A stretch of DNA of 64,000 nucleotides from Spirosoma sp. (GCF_026391055.1 NZ_JAPLET010000017.1:310001-374000), one strand, 5' to 3'; counted from the stretch's first letter, positions 44,901 through 54,396 are shown. Notes: generated from the letters alone by a model not told the origin. Program-made: numbers and translations.

Positions 44901-45960
44901 CGCCAGCGGTGGCGTCTACCCCGACGACCCGGATGATGAAGGGGCTATTTACCCACTGAATCTGCGGATTCCGGCAGCTGGCGACTACAAGATCACCATT
45001 GATTACGGCGATGGAGCATCTATTTTTCGAAGTAATTCTGCCGTTACGGGACTACCCTATCAGCTAAAGACGCAAAGCGGGCAGCCGGTCGTTACTATCA
45101 AAGGGGCTCTGTTTAACAATGGAACATCGACTGATACCTTGAAAACAGCCTGGTATTATTTTTATAATATGAGTGTCAGATCGCTGGATTGTCCGGGGCC
45201 ACAACGCGTTGCGGTCACTTCAACGGCGGGCCTGGGAACTACTGCGACGATAACGCCCAACGGGTCAACAAGTGTTTGTCAGGGGTCAAGTATCGTTTTA
45301 GGAGCGAATACGGGCACCGATCTTACGTACCAATGGTACCGGAATGGACAGGCTATTTCCGGCGCGACAAGCAGTACACTTTTGACCGCTACAGCCGGAA
45401 GTTACATTGTTCAGGTGTCTAATAATTGCTTGCCAGTCAATTCGGCTGCGGTAGCTATAACCATACAGACTCCACAAACACCTACGATCACGGCCAACGG
45501 GTTTACCCTGACATCAAACGCAACAACCAGCGTTCAATGGTTGCTCGATGGTGTCCCTATTTCGGGGGCCACTTCACCTACCTATACGGTTGTGAAAACC
45601 GGACGATATTCGGTAAAAGGCAACGTCAATGGGTGTGGCGAATTAATTTCGGATGAAGTTTACCTGACTATTCTAGCCACCGAGCCCGTTACGGACGACG
45701 TTAATCTGAGTGTATATCCCAACCCGGCAATGCGACAATTAACCGTATCGCTGACAGATGCCTCCATTTCGACCAAGGTACCAACAGTGCGGCTGACTAA
45801 CCTGACGGGCCAGACTGTTCGTACGGCAACCCTGCAACGGGACGGAAAAAATTATTCAACAATTTTTGATGTTACAGACTTACCAGGCGGTACGTTTTTT
45901 GTAATTGTAGAAGACGACCAGACGCAAAGCGTTCGGGTGAAACGGATTCGCAAGCAATAA
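41905..45960 (+). CDS. Large T9SS-secreted subtilase (S8 family) with GEVED and Ig-like modules
   Basis: A 1351-residue secreted serine protease. It has a signal peptide (about 1-27), an N-terminal pro-region, then a peptidase S8 domain (about 120-470) with the catalytic Asp in LGVWDGG, His in SHSTHVAG, oxyanion Asn in KAAGND and Ser in GTSMATPNVAG. A jelly-roll domain follows, then a GEVED domain (about 595-745, VIVKAFADWNQNGSFDDAGE). CARDB-like and Ig-like modules, including one with YQWYRNGQAISGATS, come next. The T9SS sorting tail begins SVYPNPAMRQLTV. It is the first of two tandem related proteases. It probably digests external proteins; the substrate is unknown. Confidence 0.9.
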   Translation: MSQRLWFRMGWLTALTGLTASSLLTAQSLPQYSTSQRVQQNQLRKTIEQTQAENYRIALSAAQRLNRPIKQISPSGRVMMLREITATGELIYDATYSTTKAGISTRTNSLYAGGSLGVSLSGSTLTNKLGVWDGGRVRATHVEFRNGTGSRVVQVDSSATLVSHSTHVAGILMAAGVNPQVKGMAYGTNLRAYDFNSDVTEMSAAASNLLISNHSYGTNAGWVYNDSRSGNIQWEWWGDTTISKTEDYKFGFYNSATATWDRIAQNAPYYLIVKAAGNDHSSNGPGAGQPYYLGSGRTTSTQPRNNQDSYDQISTYANAKNILTVAAVGNLNFGYNQSADVPLSDFTSWGPTDDGRIKPDISGIGVGILSSSSESDSAYVVYDGTSMATPNVAGSLLLLQELYAQRNSGKFMRSSTLKGLALHTADEAGSAPGPDYRYGWGLLNAEQAGRVILNTNQNHLLDERTLNQAETYSLTVVASGLGPLVSTICWTDPAGTASTASVANLNNRTPKLVNDLDVRISDGTNAILPWLLDPNNPSAAATQGDNIRDNVEQVLISNPIPGRSYTITVTNKGTLSGGKQDYALLISGIGGTAYCTSGATSTADTKINQVQFSNINQAGAAGCTSYTDFSQSVGTVQIGQQIPLTVSLGTCGATRNVIVKAFADWNQNGSFDDAGETVAVSGVLSNSAQFTAMVTIPTNVQTAQNVRFRIVTVETENAASVAACGNYGNGETQDYVLNVIQTTNDVGITALVSPESNFCAQTGSALTVAVRLHNYGTANQTDVPVSVRITDANNNTVTTLTGTVPRITAFRESTVSLTLPASVVLAPGQTYQFIISSGLGSDQNAANNTLTVTRSTALAPSNGVFSVTRCGSDTTISLRNIGEGTAFWYDAPTGGNLLAAGNQVAVKSIPTSGQFYASLNTFSGIIGPVNKNVFGGGSYGTAFQPAPLITTQVPLLIENARLYIGSAGTITFTVRRYDNTAVSSVTLDVTPTRTQSVTAASGGVYPDDPDDEGAIYPLNLRIPAAGDYKITIDYGDGASIFRSNSAVTGLPYQLKTQSGQPVVTIKGALFNNGTSTDTLKTAWYYFYNMSVRSLDCPGPQRVAVTSTAGLGTTATITPNGSTSVCQGSSIVLGANTGTDLTYQWYRNGQAISGATSSTLLTATAGSYIVQVSNNCLPVNSAAVAITIQTPQTPTITANGFTLTSNATTSVQWLLDGVPISGATSPTYTVVKTGRYSVKGNVNGCGELISDEVYLTILATEPVTDDVNLSVYPNPAMRQLTVSLTDASISTKVPTVRLTNLTGQTVRTATLQRDGKNYSTIFDVTDLPGGTFFVIVEDDQTQSVRVKRIRKQ

Positions 45961-46050
45961 TCGTCTACTTTTCTGCAACCGCTACAGACATACAGTTTAG
46001 TTAGTATATGTAGGCTGCAACGCAGTATCAGGGGTTTCCCGGTATTTGCG

Positions 46051-48828
46051 TTGTGGTTCACGGTTTGTTTCACGACTCCTTCCAATGCCCAGCTCCCCCA
46101 TGCCAAAGCTTCTTTAACGTGGCAGCAGGCATTGGTTCAGCGGTATGATCGTTTGCAGAAACGCACGTATCAACTGGCCCGACAATATCAGTGGCCCCTT
46201 AGCAAAAACTATTCCAATCATAGGGTGCTAACCTTGCAGGAAGTAGATGAACTTGGGCAACCCGTTTATTATACACTTCACAATGCAGAAGCCGCCCAAG
46301 GTACACAAACGCAGGCGTTGTATGGTACGGGCTCTCTGCCGCTTTCTCTGTCGGGCAATACCCCCATCGTTAGCGGCAAACTGGGCTTATGGGATGGTGG
46401 GCGGGTATTGGCTTCGCACCAGGAATTTGGAGGAAAAACGCCGGGCAGCTCCCGAATTGTGCAGAAAGAAAATACACTTACCCTGAATAACCACGCTACT
46501 CACCTCGCCGGAACCCTGATCGGTAAAGGCATTCGTGAACAGGCACAGGGAATGGCATTTGGTGCACAGCTAACAGTATGGGATTACACCAACGACATTA
46601 CGGAGCTAACAGCGGCTGCGCCCGGGCTGCTGGTTTCCAACCATTCCTACGGACCCGTTGCTGGTTGGGTTTATAACGATGCGCGGCCTGGTACTAACCC
46701 CGACCTGAAATGGGAGTGGTGGGGCAACACAGCCATAAGTACCACCGAAGATTACCTGTTTGGGTTCTATACAACCAAAGCCAGCGATCTGGACCGCATT
46801 GCCTATAACAACCCGTTTTTTCTGATGGTCCGTTCGGCGGATAATAAGCGTGGAGAAACAGGTCCTCCGGCCGGGACGCCCTATTTCCTCAAAAATTCAT
46901 CCGTTCAGAGTGACCTGCCCCGTAGCCGAAACGATGCGTACGACGTGATTCCGGGAGAAGCTACGGCCAAAAACGTGCTGACCGTTGGCGCAGCGAACAT
47001 TGCATTCACCAGCCAAGGCAAACCCTCACTGTTGGGTTCGGCACCTTTCAGCGGCTGGGGCCCTACCGATGATGGCCGTATAAAACCGGATTTGCTGGGC
47101 GCCGGATCAGGTATTTTCTCAACACTAACCGCCAGTGATACAACGTACGGCAATTATACGGGTACTTCAATGGCGTCTGCCAATGTAGCGGGATCGTTGT
47201 TTTTACTACAGGAATTATACGCGACCAAACGTGGGCCTGGTATGCCCATCAGCGGGCAGTTTATGCGGGCGGCAACGCTTAGAGGCCTTGCCCTGCACAC
47301 CGCCACCCGCCCTACTCCCGCAGCAGGACCCACCTATCAGTATGGCTGGGGTTTACTGAATACAGAAGCAGCCGCCCGGTTGCTGCTCAATCAGGATATG
47401 GCGCACTTGCTACTGGAAAAAAACCTGGTCCCTGGCGGAACCTTCACCCAATCTATTGTTGCTCAGGGTAATGAGCCGTTGATTGTGACGCTTTCCTGGA
47501 CGGACCCAGAAGCCTCCCCGTCGAGTTTGTCGACCAGCTCGCTCAACAATAGAAGTCCTAAACTCATTAACGACCTTGACTTACGAGTTACTGGCAGCCA
47601 GCAAATAGATCTGCCCTTTATGCTTGACCCCGCCCGCCCGGAACAGGCAGCGAAACGCGGAGATAACAGTCGCGATAATGTAGAGCAGGTTTACATCGCC
47701 GATCCGGTAGCCGGACAAACGTATACCCTTGTTGTTTCTCAGAAAGGGCCAATGACCTATTCCAGCCAGCCTTTTTCGGTAGTAGTAAGCGGTCTGTACC
47801 GGGTAAATTGTCAGTTGACTACGTCCATTCGACCCGGCAAGGACACCACCATTTGCGCGGGTAAGTCCATCATGCTATCTTCTTCAGCTAAATCTGTCGG
47901 TTTGCAGTATCAATGGCTGCGCGACGGGGTGGTTATAGCTAATGCAAGATCAGATTCGTACGAAACGAACATGGCTGGTTCCTATTTACTGCGCGTCACC
48001 GATGCTAATGGCTGCTCGGCTGTTTCACAACCGATTCAGGTCCAGATTCGCTCTTCAACATTAACGCTTACACCAGACAACCCACAGTGGCTTTGCAACA
48101 CCAGCGATCCGGTCCAGCTACGGCTGGTTGATGGAGATCAGCTTACAACTCCCACTACTGCCGTCGTTGACTGGCTACGCAATGATCAGCTTATTACTGA
48201 TGCGCACTCAACAACCCTGAATGTGACCGAGCCAGGCACCTATCAGGTACGGTTAACAAAAGATGGCTGCCAATACGTATCGACGCAAACCAGTGTGTTT
48301 CGTTCATCCGTAAATGAGGTAATCATTTTACCCGAAGAAACGGACCTTATACTTCCGCAGGGAGCTTCAGTCACCCTGATAGCTCCTCTCGATACCTCCT
48401 ACCGCTACCAATGGTACCGCAACGATCAAAGCCTGATAAATGCCCGCGACTACAAGCTATCAGTCACGCAACCCGGAGTGTATAAAGTGGCGATAACCCA
48501 GAATAAATGCGTAGGCTGGTCAACAGACAGGCTGGTACAGACGACGACTCTGACGGCACTAACCCCGGACCCCTCAGATCGGTTTGGCCTATATCCTAAC
48601 CCGGCCGAGCATACGCTTTCTATTCGGTATGTTAATTCGGCAGCTCGCCAGGCGCATGTATGTCTTTTCGATTTCAGGGGCGTTTTGCAGCAGCCTCCGT
48701 TCTTATTGAAGGCCCAAAATGGGCAGTTTGAAGGCGACATTTCCGTTCAGCATTTACCGCCGGGATTGTATATTCTTCAACTTACAGATGGGCACACCAC
48801 ACAGATGGAACGCTTTATAAAGAAGTAG
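46051..48828 (+). CDS. Second T9SS-secreted subtilase (S8 family), paralogue of the preceding gene
   Basis: A roughly 925-residue secreted serine protease closely related to the upstream one. It shows Asp in LGLWDGG, His in NNHATHLAG, oxyanion Asn in SADN and Ser in YTGTSMASANVAG (the usual Pro after SMA is replaced by Ala). Ig-like modules (YQWLRDGVVIANARS, YQWYRNDQSLINARD) and a T9SS tail (GLYPNPAEHTLSI) follow, but the GEVED part is missing. The start is unsure. From the TTG at 46051 the signal peptide lacks a basic n-region; a CTG at 46015 would give QRSIRGFPVFALWFTV, a better signal. There is no ATG in frame. The gene lies about 90 bases after its paralogue. Confidence 0.85.
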   Translation: MWFTVCFTTPSNAQLPHAKASLTWQQALVQRYDRLQKRTYQLARQYQWPLSKNYSNHRVLTLQEVDELGQPVYYTLHNAEAAQGTQTQALYGTGSLPLSLSGNTPIVSGKLGLWDGGRVLASHQEFGGKTPGSSRIVQKENTLTLNNHATHLAGTLIGKGIREQAQGMAFGAQLTVWDYTNDITELTAAAPGLLVSNHSYGPVAGWVYNDARPGTNPDLKWEWWGNTAISTTEDYLFGFYTTKASDLDRIAYNNPFFLMVRSADNKRGETGPPAGTPYFLKNSSVQSDLPRSRNDAYDVIPGEATAKNVLTVGAANIAFTSQGKPSLLGSAPFSGWGPTDDGRIKPDLLGAGSGIFSTLTASDTTYGNYTGTSMASANVAGSLFLLQELYATKRGPGMPISGQFMRAATLRGLALHTATRPTPAAGPTYQYGWGLLNTEAAARLLLNQDMAHLLLEKNLVPGGTFTQSIVAQGNEPLIVTLSWTDPEASPSSLSTSSLNNRSPKLINDLDLRVTGSQQIDLPFMLDPARPEQAAKRGDNSRDNVEQVYIADPVAGQTYTLVVSQKGPMTYSSQPFSVVVSGLYRVNCQLTTSIRPGKDTTICAGKSIMLSSSAKSVGLQYQWLRDGVVIANARSDSYETNMAGSYLLRVTDANGCSAVSQPIQVQIRSSTLTLTPDNPQWLCNTSDPVQLRLVDGDQLTTPTTAVVDWLRNDQLITDAHSTTLNVTEPGTYQVRLTKDGCQYVSTQTSVFRSSVNEVIILPEETDLILPQGASVTLIAPLDTSYRYQWYRNDQSLINARDYKLSVTQPGVYKVAITQNKCVGWSTDRLVQTTTLTALTPDPSDRFGLYPNPAEHTLSIRYVNSAARQAHVCLFDFRGVLQQPPFLLKAQNGQFEGDISVQHLPPGLYILQLTDGHTTQMERFIKK

Positions 48829-48865
48829 CGGAAACCCCTATCTGCTGATTTAGGGATTTCCGCTA
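48826..48865. terminator. Hairpin overlapping the second subtilase stop
   Basis: TAGCGGAAACCCCTA (48826-48840, beginning with the stop codon) pairs with TAGGGATTTCCGCTA (48851-48865) with one mismatch. It is a likely terminator between convergent protease genes. Confidence 0.6.
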
Positions 48866-48911
48866 TCTATTGTTTATGAACTGGTATGTGCTTTTTCAGC
48901 TTTACCAACCG

Positions 48912-50519
48912 TTATTTTCCTTTTCCTGAAGAAGCTGCATCCTGCGCTAGTGCTAACTTGACAGCATCATACAGATTGACAACACCACCCGTTTTCGATA
49001 ATGACGAAAAATCAACGGTATCCGTCGATTCGGGTTTCGTCACCTTGGTTTTATAAGGCGTTGCCGATTCCAGGATAATCCGTTTAATATCGGCGTAAGT
49101 CAGCTTCGGAAAGTACGATTTCAGAACAGCCGCTACGCCAGCCACTACGGGCGAGGCCATGCTGGTACCGCTGTTATTTTCATACTTGCTACCCGGCACA
49201 GTCGAATAAATATCTTTACCCGGAGCGAACACGTCGACATTCTGCTTGCCATAGTTTGAGAAACTGGCCACCAGATCAGCGGTGTTCGGCTCGGCGCTGG
49301 CACCCACCGTAATCACGTTCGGAATGGCCGACCCATCCATAAACCGGGGAGCAGGGTAATTGGCTGCGGTGTCGATGTCTTTTCCGTCGTTACCAGCAGC
49401 ATGAATCATCAAAACTCCTTTTGATAGCGCATAGCGCTCGGCATCTTCAACGGTTTTACGCTGGGGTGAATAATCTTTGCCAAAGCTCATATTGATGATT
49501 TTCGCTCCATTATCGACGGCATACCGAATGGCATTGGCTACGTCCTTATCGCGCTCATCGCCGTCGGGCACGGCCCTAACCCCCATTATCTGAACAGCAT
49601 CGGCAATTCCCATAATACCCAGATTGTTGGTACGGTCGGCACCTATAATACCGGCCACGTGCGTACCGTGGTCAGGACGTGGCCCGGCAATGTCGGGGTT
49701 ACCATAATCCCGCTGGGTCATATCGTCCGGATTATCTCCTACAATAGTCCGGCTGTTGAATTCAGGATTGTAGTTGTACTCGGCGCGCGACTTGAGCTGA
49801 TCGTTGTATTTTTCCAGCTCACCCATCACAACGTCGGTGTTCGGTGCATTCTGCTGGCGCAGTAACCGAAGTATGCCCATAACGGGACGTTTCAACGCAG
49901 CGTCGGTTAGGGTATCAGCCGCCTTACTCAGGGTAGTCGTATCCAGTTTAGATACGTTGAGAGCTTTCTTAAGGGTAGCCACAGCCTCTGAATACTGCTT
50001 GTAAAACTGGCTGATTCCCTGATATTCCGTTTTGTATTTGGCCTGATTCTTCTCGACCTCAGCCTTGGCCTTTACGTACAGATCGTAGTCTTTCTGCTGA
50101 TCCGGCTTTAACGTTTTGCGGTCTTTACCCTCGTATTTGGGCTTCAGCTGCGCATAAAGGCGGGTTACCTCGGCGGTTTCAAAATCGACATTCCGGCCAT
50201 CTTTCCCACCGATAAAGTTCCAGCCATGCACATCATCGACATAGCCGTTTTTATCATCGTCTTTCCCATTCCCGGCTATTTCCTTGGGGTTCACCCATAG
50301 TACCCGGCGCAAATCTTCATGGGTAGTATCAATTCCACCGTCAATAACGGCAACGATGACAGGGGTAGGTTTACGATCCTTAAGAAGTTCGCGGTAAGTG
50401 CGTTCAACACTGATACCGGCTGTATTATCGGTTTTATCACGCAGATACCACTGCGTTTCCTGCGCCGATGCTGCCATAGAAAGCAGACAAACGGATGCGC
50501 TGATTAGGAGTTTCTTCAT
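48912..50519 (-). CDS. Exported S8-family subtilisin-like protease
   Basis: A 535-residue exported serine protease with a signal peptide (MKKLLISASVCLLSMAASAQ). The catalytic Asp is in VAVIDGGIDTTHEDL, the His in HGTHVAGIIGADR, the oxyanion Asn in HAAGNDG and the Ser in NNSGTSMASPVVAG. A Lys-rich insertion of about 150 residues separates the Asp and His blocks. No T9SS tail is visible (the C-terminus is AQDAASSGKGK), so it is probably periplasmic or lipid-independent secreted. The ATG at 50519 is chosen over the one at 50543 because it begins the signal peptide. It lies 75 bases after the DUF3500 gene and may share a transcript with it. Confidence 0.9.
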   Translation of the reverse strand: MKKLLISASVCLLSMAASAQETQWYLRDKTDNTAGISVERTYRELLKDRKPTPVIVAVIDGGIDTTHEDLRRVLWVNPKEIAGNGKDDDKNGYVDDVHGWNFIGGKDGRNVDFETAEVTRLYAQLKPKYEGKDRKTLKPDQQKDYDLYVKAKAEVEKNQAKYKTEYQGISQFYKQYSEAVATLKKALNVSKLDTTTLSKAADTLTDAALKRPVMGILRLLRQQNAPNTDVVMGELEKYNDQLKSRAEYNYNPEFNSRTIVGDNPDDMTQRDYGNPDIAGPRPDHGTHVAGIIGADRTNNLGIMGIADAVQIMGVRAVPDGDERDKDVANAIRYAVDNGAKIINMSFGKDYSPQRKTVEDAERYALSKGVLMIHAAGNDGKDIDTAANYPAPRFMDGSAIPNVITVGASAEPNTADLVASFSNYGKQNVDVFAPGKDIYSTVPGSKYENNSGTSMASPVVAGVAAVLKSYFPKLTYADIKRIILESATPYKTKVTKPESTDTVDFSSLSKTGGVVNLYDAVKLALAQDAASSGKGK

Positions 50520-50594
50520 GAAGTATGAACAAAAAATATTCACAAATTACGAAGAAACTGCCTTATCTCTAGCTTAAAATTTGTTAAATGGCCC

Positions 50595-51710
50595 TCAAGG
50601 TTTGCCAGCATGGCTACTTTGGTAGTGCTGACGCAGCAAATCTTCGCCCCAGTCATTGGTTAAATCCCGAACCACCGTATGGATATGATTGGCATTTGTC
50701 TGGGTGTTGTCATACTCAATCAGAATGGTAGGGCCATGAATGCGATAGTACCAGCCTTTGCCCTCGCCCAAATCGGGTGTAATGTCACCAGCCCAGGCAA
50801 AGTGCAGGTTGTCTAATCCGGCTTTCGTCAACTTGTCCATTTGCTGCTTTGCCAGCGTAACCCGGTAATTCGTCAGGTAAGCCTGTAGTAAGTTCATAAA
50901 CAGCTTCCGTTGTTCGGGCGTCATTTCGGACAGCATTAGCCCATCCATTTTATCGAGCGATGCAACCCGTTTGTTACTGGTCACAATATCGGGATAAGCC
51001 ACAGGCGCAATTACCGCTTTCTTGCGCTGCTCTTCACTGAGCGATTTCAATAAGATGAAGGCCTGCTCGGTTTCCTGTTTCAATATTGCCCGTCCTTTCT
51101 GGGGCAGGTCGTTTACACGGGGGTCGGACATCCGTTTATCAGCCATTTTGGTGTCATATTGTAACACACCGGGATTGCTGCCAAAAAACGTTGGTGTCTG
51201 CGCAATTACCTGTCCTGTCAATGACATAAACTGCAGGGACAGATGGTGTCCTTCAATACGCCAGCTCCAGGGCGTCTTGGCATCGGGTTCACCAAAAATG
51301 GTAAACGAGTAATTTTCCGGGTCACGATACACATCATTCGGAGGCCGGTTGTCGATAACACGAAGTACGTTCTCCATGTCGATAATGGAGGTGGCCTTGT
51401 CGTACCCCTGCTGGCTGAGTCCGGTTTTGAGCATAGCCATAGCTGCCTTACGTTGTTCCTGAGTCATTTGCTTCAGGGGTAACCCTTTACGTTCGCGCGG
51501 AACGAAATGCCAGTTAAAGCGCTCGTTGTCGTCGAACGGAAACGTTGCCTGCTTACGCTGGTCGGCGGAGAGCAGCGTTACAAACGACGTTGCCGCATCG
51601 AGCATTTCATCTTTAATGCGCTGTTGGGCCGGAGTGGTTTTAGTAGATGGGGCTACGTGCTGAGCCAGTGCCTGCCCTGCGATTAGCCAGCAGAAAATAA
51701 ACCGTTTCAT
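50595..51710 (-). CDS. DUF3500 exported protein
   Basis: A 371-residue protein with a signal peptide (ending AGQALAQ) and a DUF3500 domain. Family blocks include LSADQRKQATFPFDDNERFNW, WHFVPRERKGLPL, YSFTIFGEPDAKTPWSWRIEG and HLSLQFMSLTGQ, then LDNLHFAWAGDI near the C-terminus. DUF3500 proteins have no established function; they are exported and common in environmental Bacteroidota and Planctomycetes. It is upstream of a subtilase gene on the same strand. Confidence 0.88.
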   Translation of the reverse strand: MKRFIFCWLIAGQALAQHVAPSTKTTPAQQRIKDEMLDAATSFVTLLSADQRKQATFPFDDNERFNWHFVPRERKGLPLKQMTQEQRKAAMAMLKTGLSQQGYDKATSIIDMENVLRVIDNRPPNDVYRDPENYSFTIFGEPDAKTPWSWRIEGHHLSLQFMSLTGQVIAQTPTFFGSNPGVLQYDTKMADKRMSDPRVNDLPQKGRAILKQETEQAFILLKSLSEEQRKKAVIAPVAYPDIVTSNKRVASLDKMDGLMLSEMTPEQRKLFMNLLQAYLTNYRVTLAKQQMDKLTKAGLDNLHFAWAGDITPDLGEGKGWYYRIHGPTILIEYDNTQTNANHIHTVVRDLTNDWGEDLLRQHYQSSHAGKP

Positions 51711-51876
51711 AGGGAAACATATTGATAGGTACTTGACAAAGCCTTACCATCAAAACATATACTTATTAGGCTGTAACTACCGTTCAATCAAACGATTTAT
51801 AGGATTAACGTCCGTTTTAGTAACAACCTTAGCCCTTTAGCAGTTTACAGTTTAACTCACTGTCAACGTTAAGAAT

Positions 51877-52986
51877 ATGTCTACTCGGCCACCCAATGAT
51901 AGCCTAGGTCCGCTCGACCATCTGGCGCTACGCTATCTGCGCCAGTCCCTCGATACACCTCATCCTGCCGATGAACCATACGTACTGAATCCTGTTGAAA
52001 GTCGTGTTATCCGCCGAACAAAGATTATTACATTAACCATAGCCTCTTTTTTAGGCGTCATGGGTGTTTTACTGTTATATGGCCCTCAGTACATGTGGCC
52101 ATATCTCTTTGCGAATACCACAATCCGGCTCTTTGGCAACGTCTTCGACTTACCACTGATTACCATTCTTTACGGATTATTGCTGGTTTATCTGGAAGTG
52201 CATCTGCTGGTTGCGCTAAACCTACGGGGGGTTAAAATGATTATGCACGTTTGTCAATTTCCGAACGCTCATGATGCACAGTACGAGCGGCACTTACAGG
52301 CCCTGACTGATGCCGCGCTCGAAAAAACGACTAAAGGTATTCTGCGCCTTGGCATTGACCCCTATTTAAACATGCCGCGCTGGGGGCTTACTATATTTTT
52401 TCTATTAAACATGGCTAAAGCGGCTCTTAGCAACTTTGGCTTAAGATTTATTCTAAAACGCTTTCTAGGTCCTTATGCCTTACGGCAGGTAACGGAGCTC
52501 GCGGGCATGCCTATTTATGCCTTCTGGAATGCGTGGGCATCCTGGCATGTACTTCACGAAGCGCAAGTTAGGGTGATGGCGCCAACAACCATCCGTGAGT
52601 TTGTTCATGAATTACATGAAGAATGGGGCAAGAATGATGAGTTTCGGCCTCTTATTCTTGAAGCGCTTCAATACGTAGCCATTCTGAAACGGCAATACAA
52701 CTACGCACACTTCTTACTTACCGAAACGCTTGTCGACCAATTTGTGCTAAAGGCAGATAGCCCGGTTACGGGAGATTTCCTCAAACAGGTAGCCAATGCA
52801 CCTTCTTCTGTACAGCGCAGTTTAGAGCGATTGCTGGTTTTTGGCGTTCTGGTGGATGGAAAGCTGTCTTTTCTTGAAAAACGTCGGCTTCGCGAGTTAC
52901 GCAAACAAGGCTTTTTAACTTACTCAGCCCGCGATATTAAGCGTATTGGGAATGACTATAATCGGGGGCGCGGGCTTTGGGTGTAA
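51877..52986 (+). CDS. Conserved membrane protein of unknown function
   Basis: A 369-residue protein with two or three hydrophobic helices near the N-terminus: about 50-70 (ITLTIASFLGVMGVLLLYG) and 95-118 (LITILYGLLLVYLEVHLLVAL), plus a weaker one near 168. A long, mostly cytoplasmic helical region with many charged residues follows. The C-terminal part (FGVLVDGKLSFLEKRRLREL) suggests a TerB-like or small helical domain, which is a guess. The gene converges on gldE with only nine bases between stops. The function is not recognised. Confidence 0.7.
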   Translation: MSTRPPNDSLGPLDHLALRYLRQSLDTPHPADEPYVLNPVESRVIRRTKIITLTIASFLGVMGVLLLYGPQYMWPYLFANTTIRLFGNVFDLPLITILYGLLLVYLEVHLLVALNLRGVKMIMHVCQFPNAHDAQYERHLQALTDAALEKTTKGILRLGIDPYLNMPRWGLTIFFLLNMAKAALSNFGLRFILKRFLGPYALRQVTELAGMPIYAFWNAWASWHVLHEAQVRVMAPTTIREFVHELHEEWGKNDEFRPLILEALQYVAILKRQYNYAHFLLTETLVDQFVLKADSPVTGDFLKQVANAPSSVQRSLERLLVFGVLVDGKLSFLEKRRLRELRKQGFLTYSARDIKRIGNDYNRGRGLWV

Positions 52987-52995
52987 CACCATTCG

Positions 52996-54357
52996 TTATC
53001 TGGATGATGCCAAAACCTGTTCCTGCGTTACTGTGTCATCTTTCCGGACCCGCACTTCATTAATGCGTTTGTCATCTGCCGAAATAATCTGAAACGTGAA
53101 ATTTGCGTAAACCACTTCTTCACCCGATTTGGGTAACCGACTGAACAGCTCAAGCAGTAACCCGCCTAGGGATTCACTGTCGCCCTGCACCGCTTCAAAT
53201 GTCGTTGCATCAACGTTTAGTATCCGACACACATCGGTAATGGGCATTTTGCCCTCAAATACCACCGTATGTTCGTCTTCCCGACGATAACCCAGCGGGG
53301 TTTCATCGTCAAACTCGTCGTTTATATCCCCAAAAATTTCTTCAATTATATCTTCAAGCGTCACCAGACCGCGTGTTCCTCCGTATTCATCGACAACAAT
53401 TGCCATGTGTACCCGTTTTTTCTGAAAGTCCTGCAACAGATCATCAACTTTCTTGTTTTCAGGAATAAAAAATGCGGGTCTCAATAGCGACAACCATTGA
53501 AAGGAATCGTCTTCGTGTATATGCGTCAATAAATCTTTGATGTACAGAATGCCTTCAATCTGATCGAGCGATTCTTTGTAAACGGGCACTCTGGAGTAAC
53601 CCGATATGTTAATTTGCTCCATCAGTTCGCTGAACGTCAGGTCATCCTCTACCGCTGAAATATCAAGTCTGGCCCGCATTACCTGACGTGCGGTCAGATT
53701 ACTGAAGTTAACAATTCCTTTAAGGATTTCCTTTTCTTCAACGGTTGCATTTGTACCAGTCAACTCGACCGCCTGACTCAGTTCTTCGACAGATAGTTTA
53801 TAGCCTTTTCGCTCAATTCGTTTGTCAACCTGATTGCTCAGGTTAACAAGTATCATGGCCAAAGGACGAAAGACGGCCAGTCCAATCTGGGCTAGCGATG
53901 CAGTTTTCCGGGCAACGGTCAGATTATTTTGACTTGCATAAACCTTCGGCACTATTTCGCCAAACAGGACAATAGCAATCGTAGTGACCAGTGTAACGGC
54001 CGGCAACATCCAATCGGCGTTCTGGTAAGCCTGAGAAAATTGCCAGGTCAGATAGGTGACAATTACTACAATCGCAATATTCAGCAGATTATTGAAAATG
54101 ACCAATGAGGCCAGAAGACGCTTGGGGCGTTCAAGAAGGTTGGCAATACGCCGGTCGGCAGCCAGTACGCTATCGCGACACTGGGCACGATCATCGGGCG
54201 ATAAGGAAAAGAAAGCAGCCTCCGAAGCTGATACCAAACCAGCCAGTGTAAGTAGCAACAGGATTAAAGCCGTGTAAGGGCCGTATAAATCAAAATAGGT
54301 GCCCCAGCCGTCTGTGGCCAGGAGCACCTGTCGAGGAAGAGGATCACTAAGGTCCAT
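52996..54357 (-). CDS. gldE: Gliding motility-associated protein GldE (CNNM/CorC-type)
   Basis: A 453-residue membrane protein: a DUF21/CNNM transmembrane domain (about 25-190; ALILLLLTLAGLVSASEAAFFSL begins it), two CBS domains (about 215-335, DISAVEDDLTFSELMEQIN and FQKKRVHMAIVVDEYGGT), and a CorC_HlyC domain (about 345-435). GldE resembles magnesium/cobalt efflux proteins and is linked to gliding in Flavobacterium. The order mutY-ssb-gldE is conserved in Bacteroidota. I chose the ATG at 54357; a TTG at 54366 is also in frame. The gene follows ssb by 39 bases. Confidence 0.9.
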   Translation of the reverse strand: MDLSDPLPRQVLLATDGWGTYFDLYGPYTALILLLLTLAGLVSASEAAFFSLSPDDRAQCRDSVLAADRRIANLLERPKRLLASLVIFNNLLNIAIVVIVTYLTWQFSQAYQNADWMLPAVTLVTTIAIVLFGEIVPKVYASQNNLTVARKTASLAQIGLAVFRPLAMILVNLSNQVDKRIERKGYKLSVEELSQAVELTGTNATVEEKEILKGIVNFSNLTARQVMRARLDISAVEDDLTFSELMEQINISGYSRVPVYKESLDQIEGILYIKDLLTHIHEDDSFQWLSLLRPAFFIPENKKVDDLLQDFQKKRVHMAIVVDEYGGTRGLVTLEDIIEEIFGDINDEFDDETPLGYRREDEHTVVFEGKMPITDVCRILNVDATTFEAVQGDSESLGGLLLELFSRLPKSGEEVVYANFTFQIISADDKRINEVRVRKDDTVTQEQVLASSR

Positions 54358-54396
54358 GTATATCAAATCTCGTTCAACAATTGAGCGCTACGCAGG

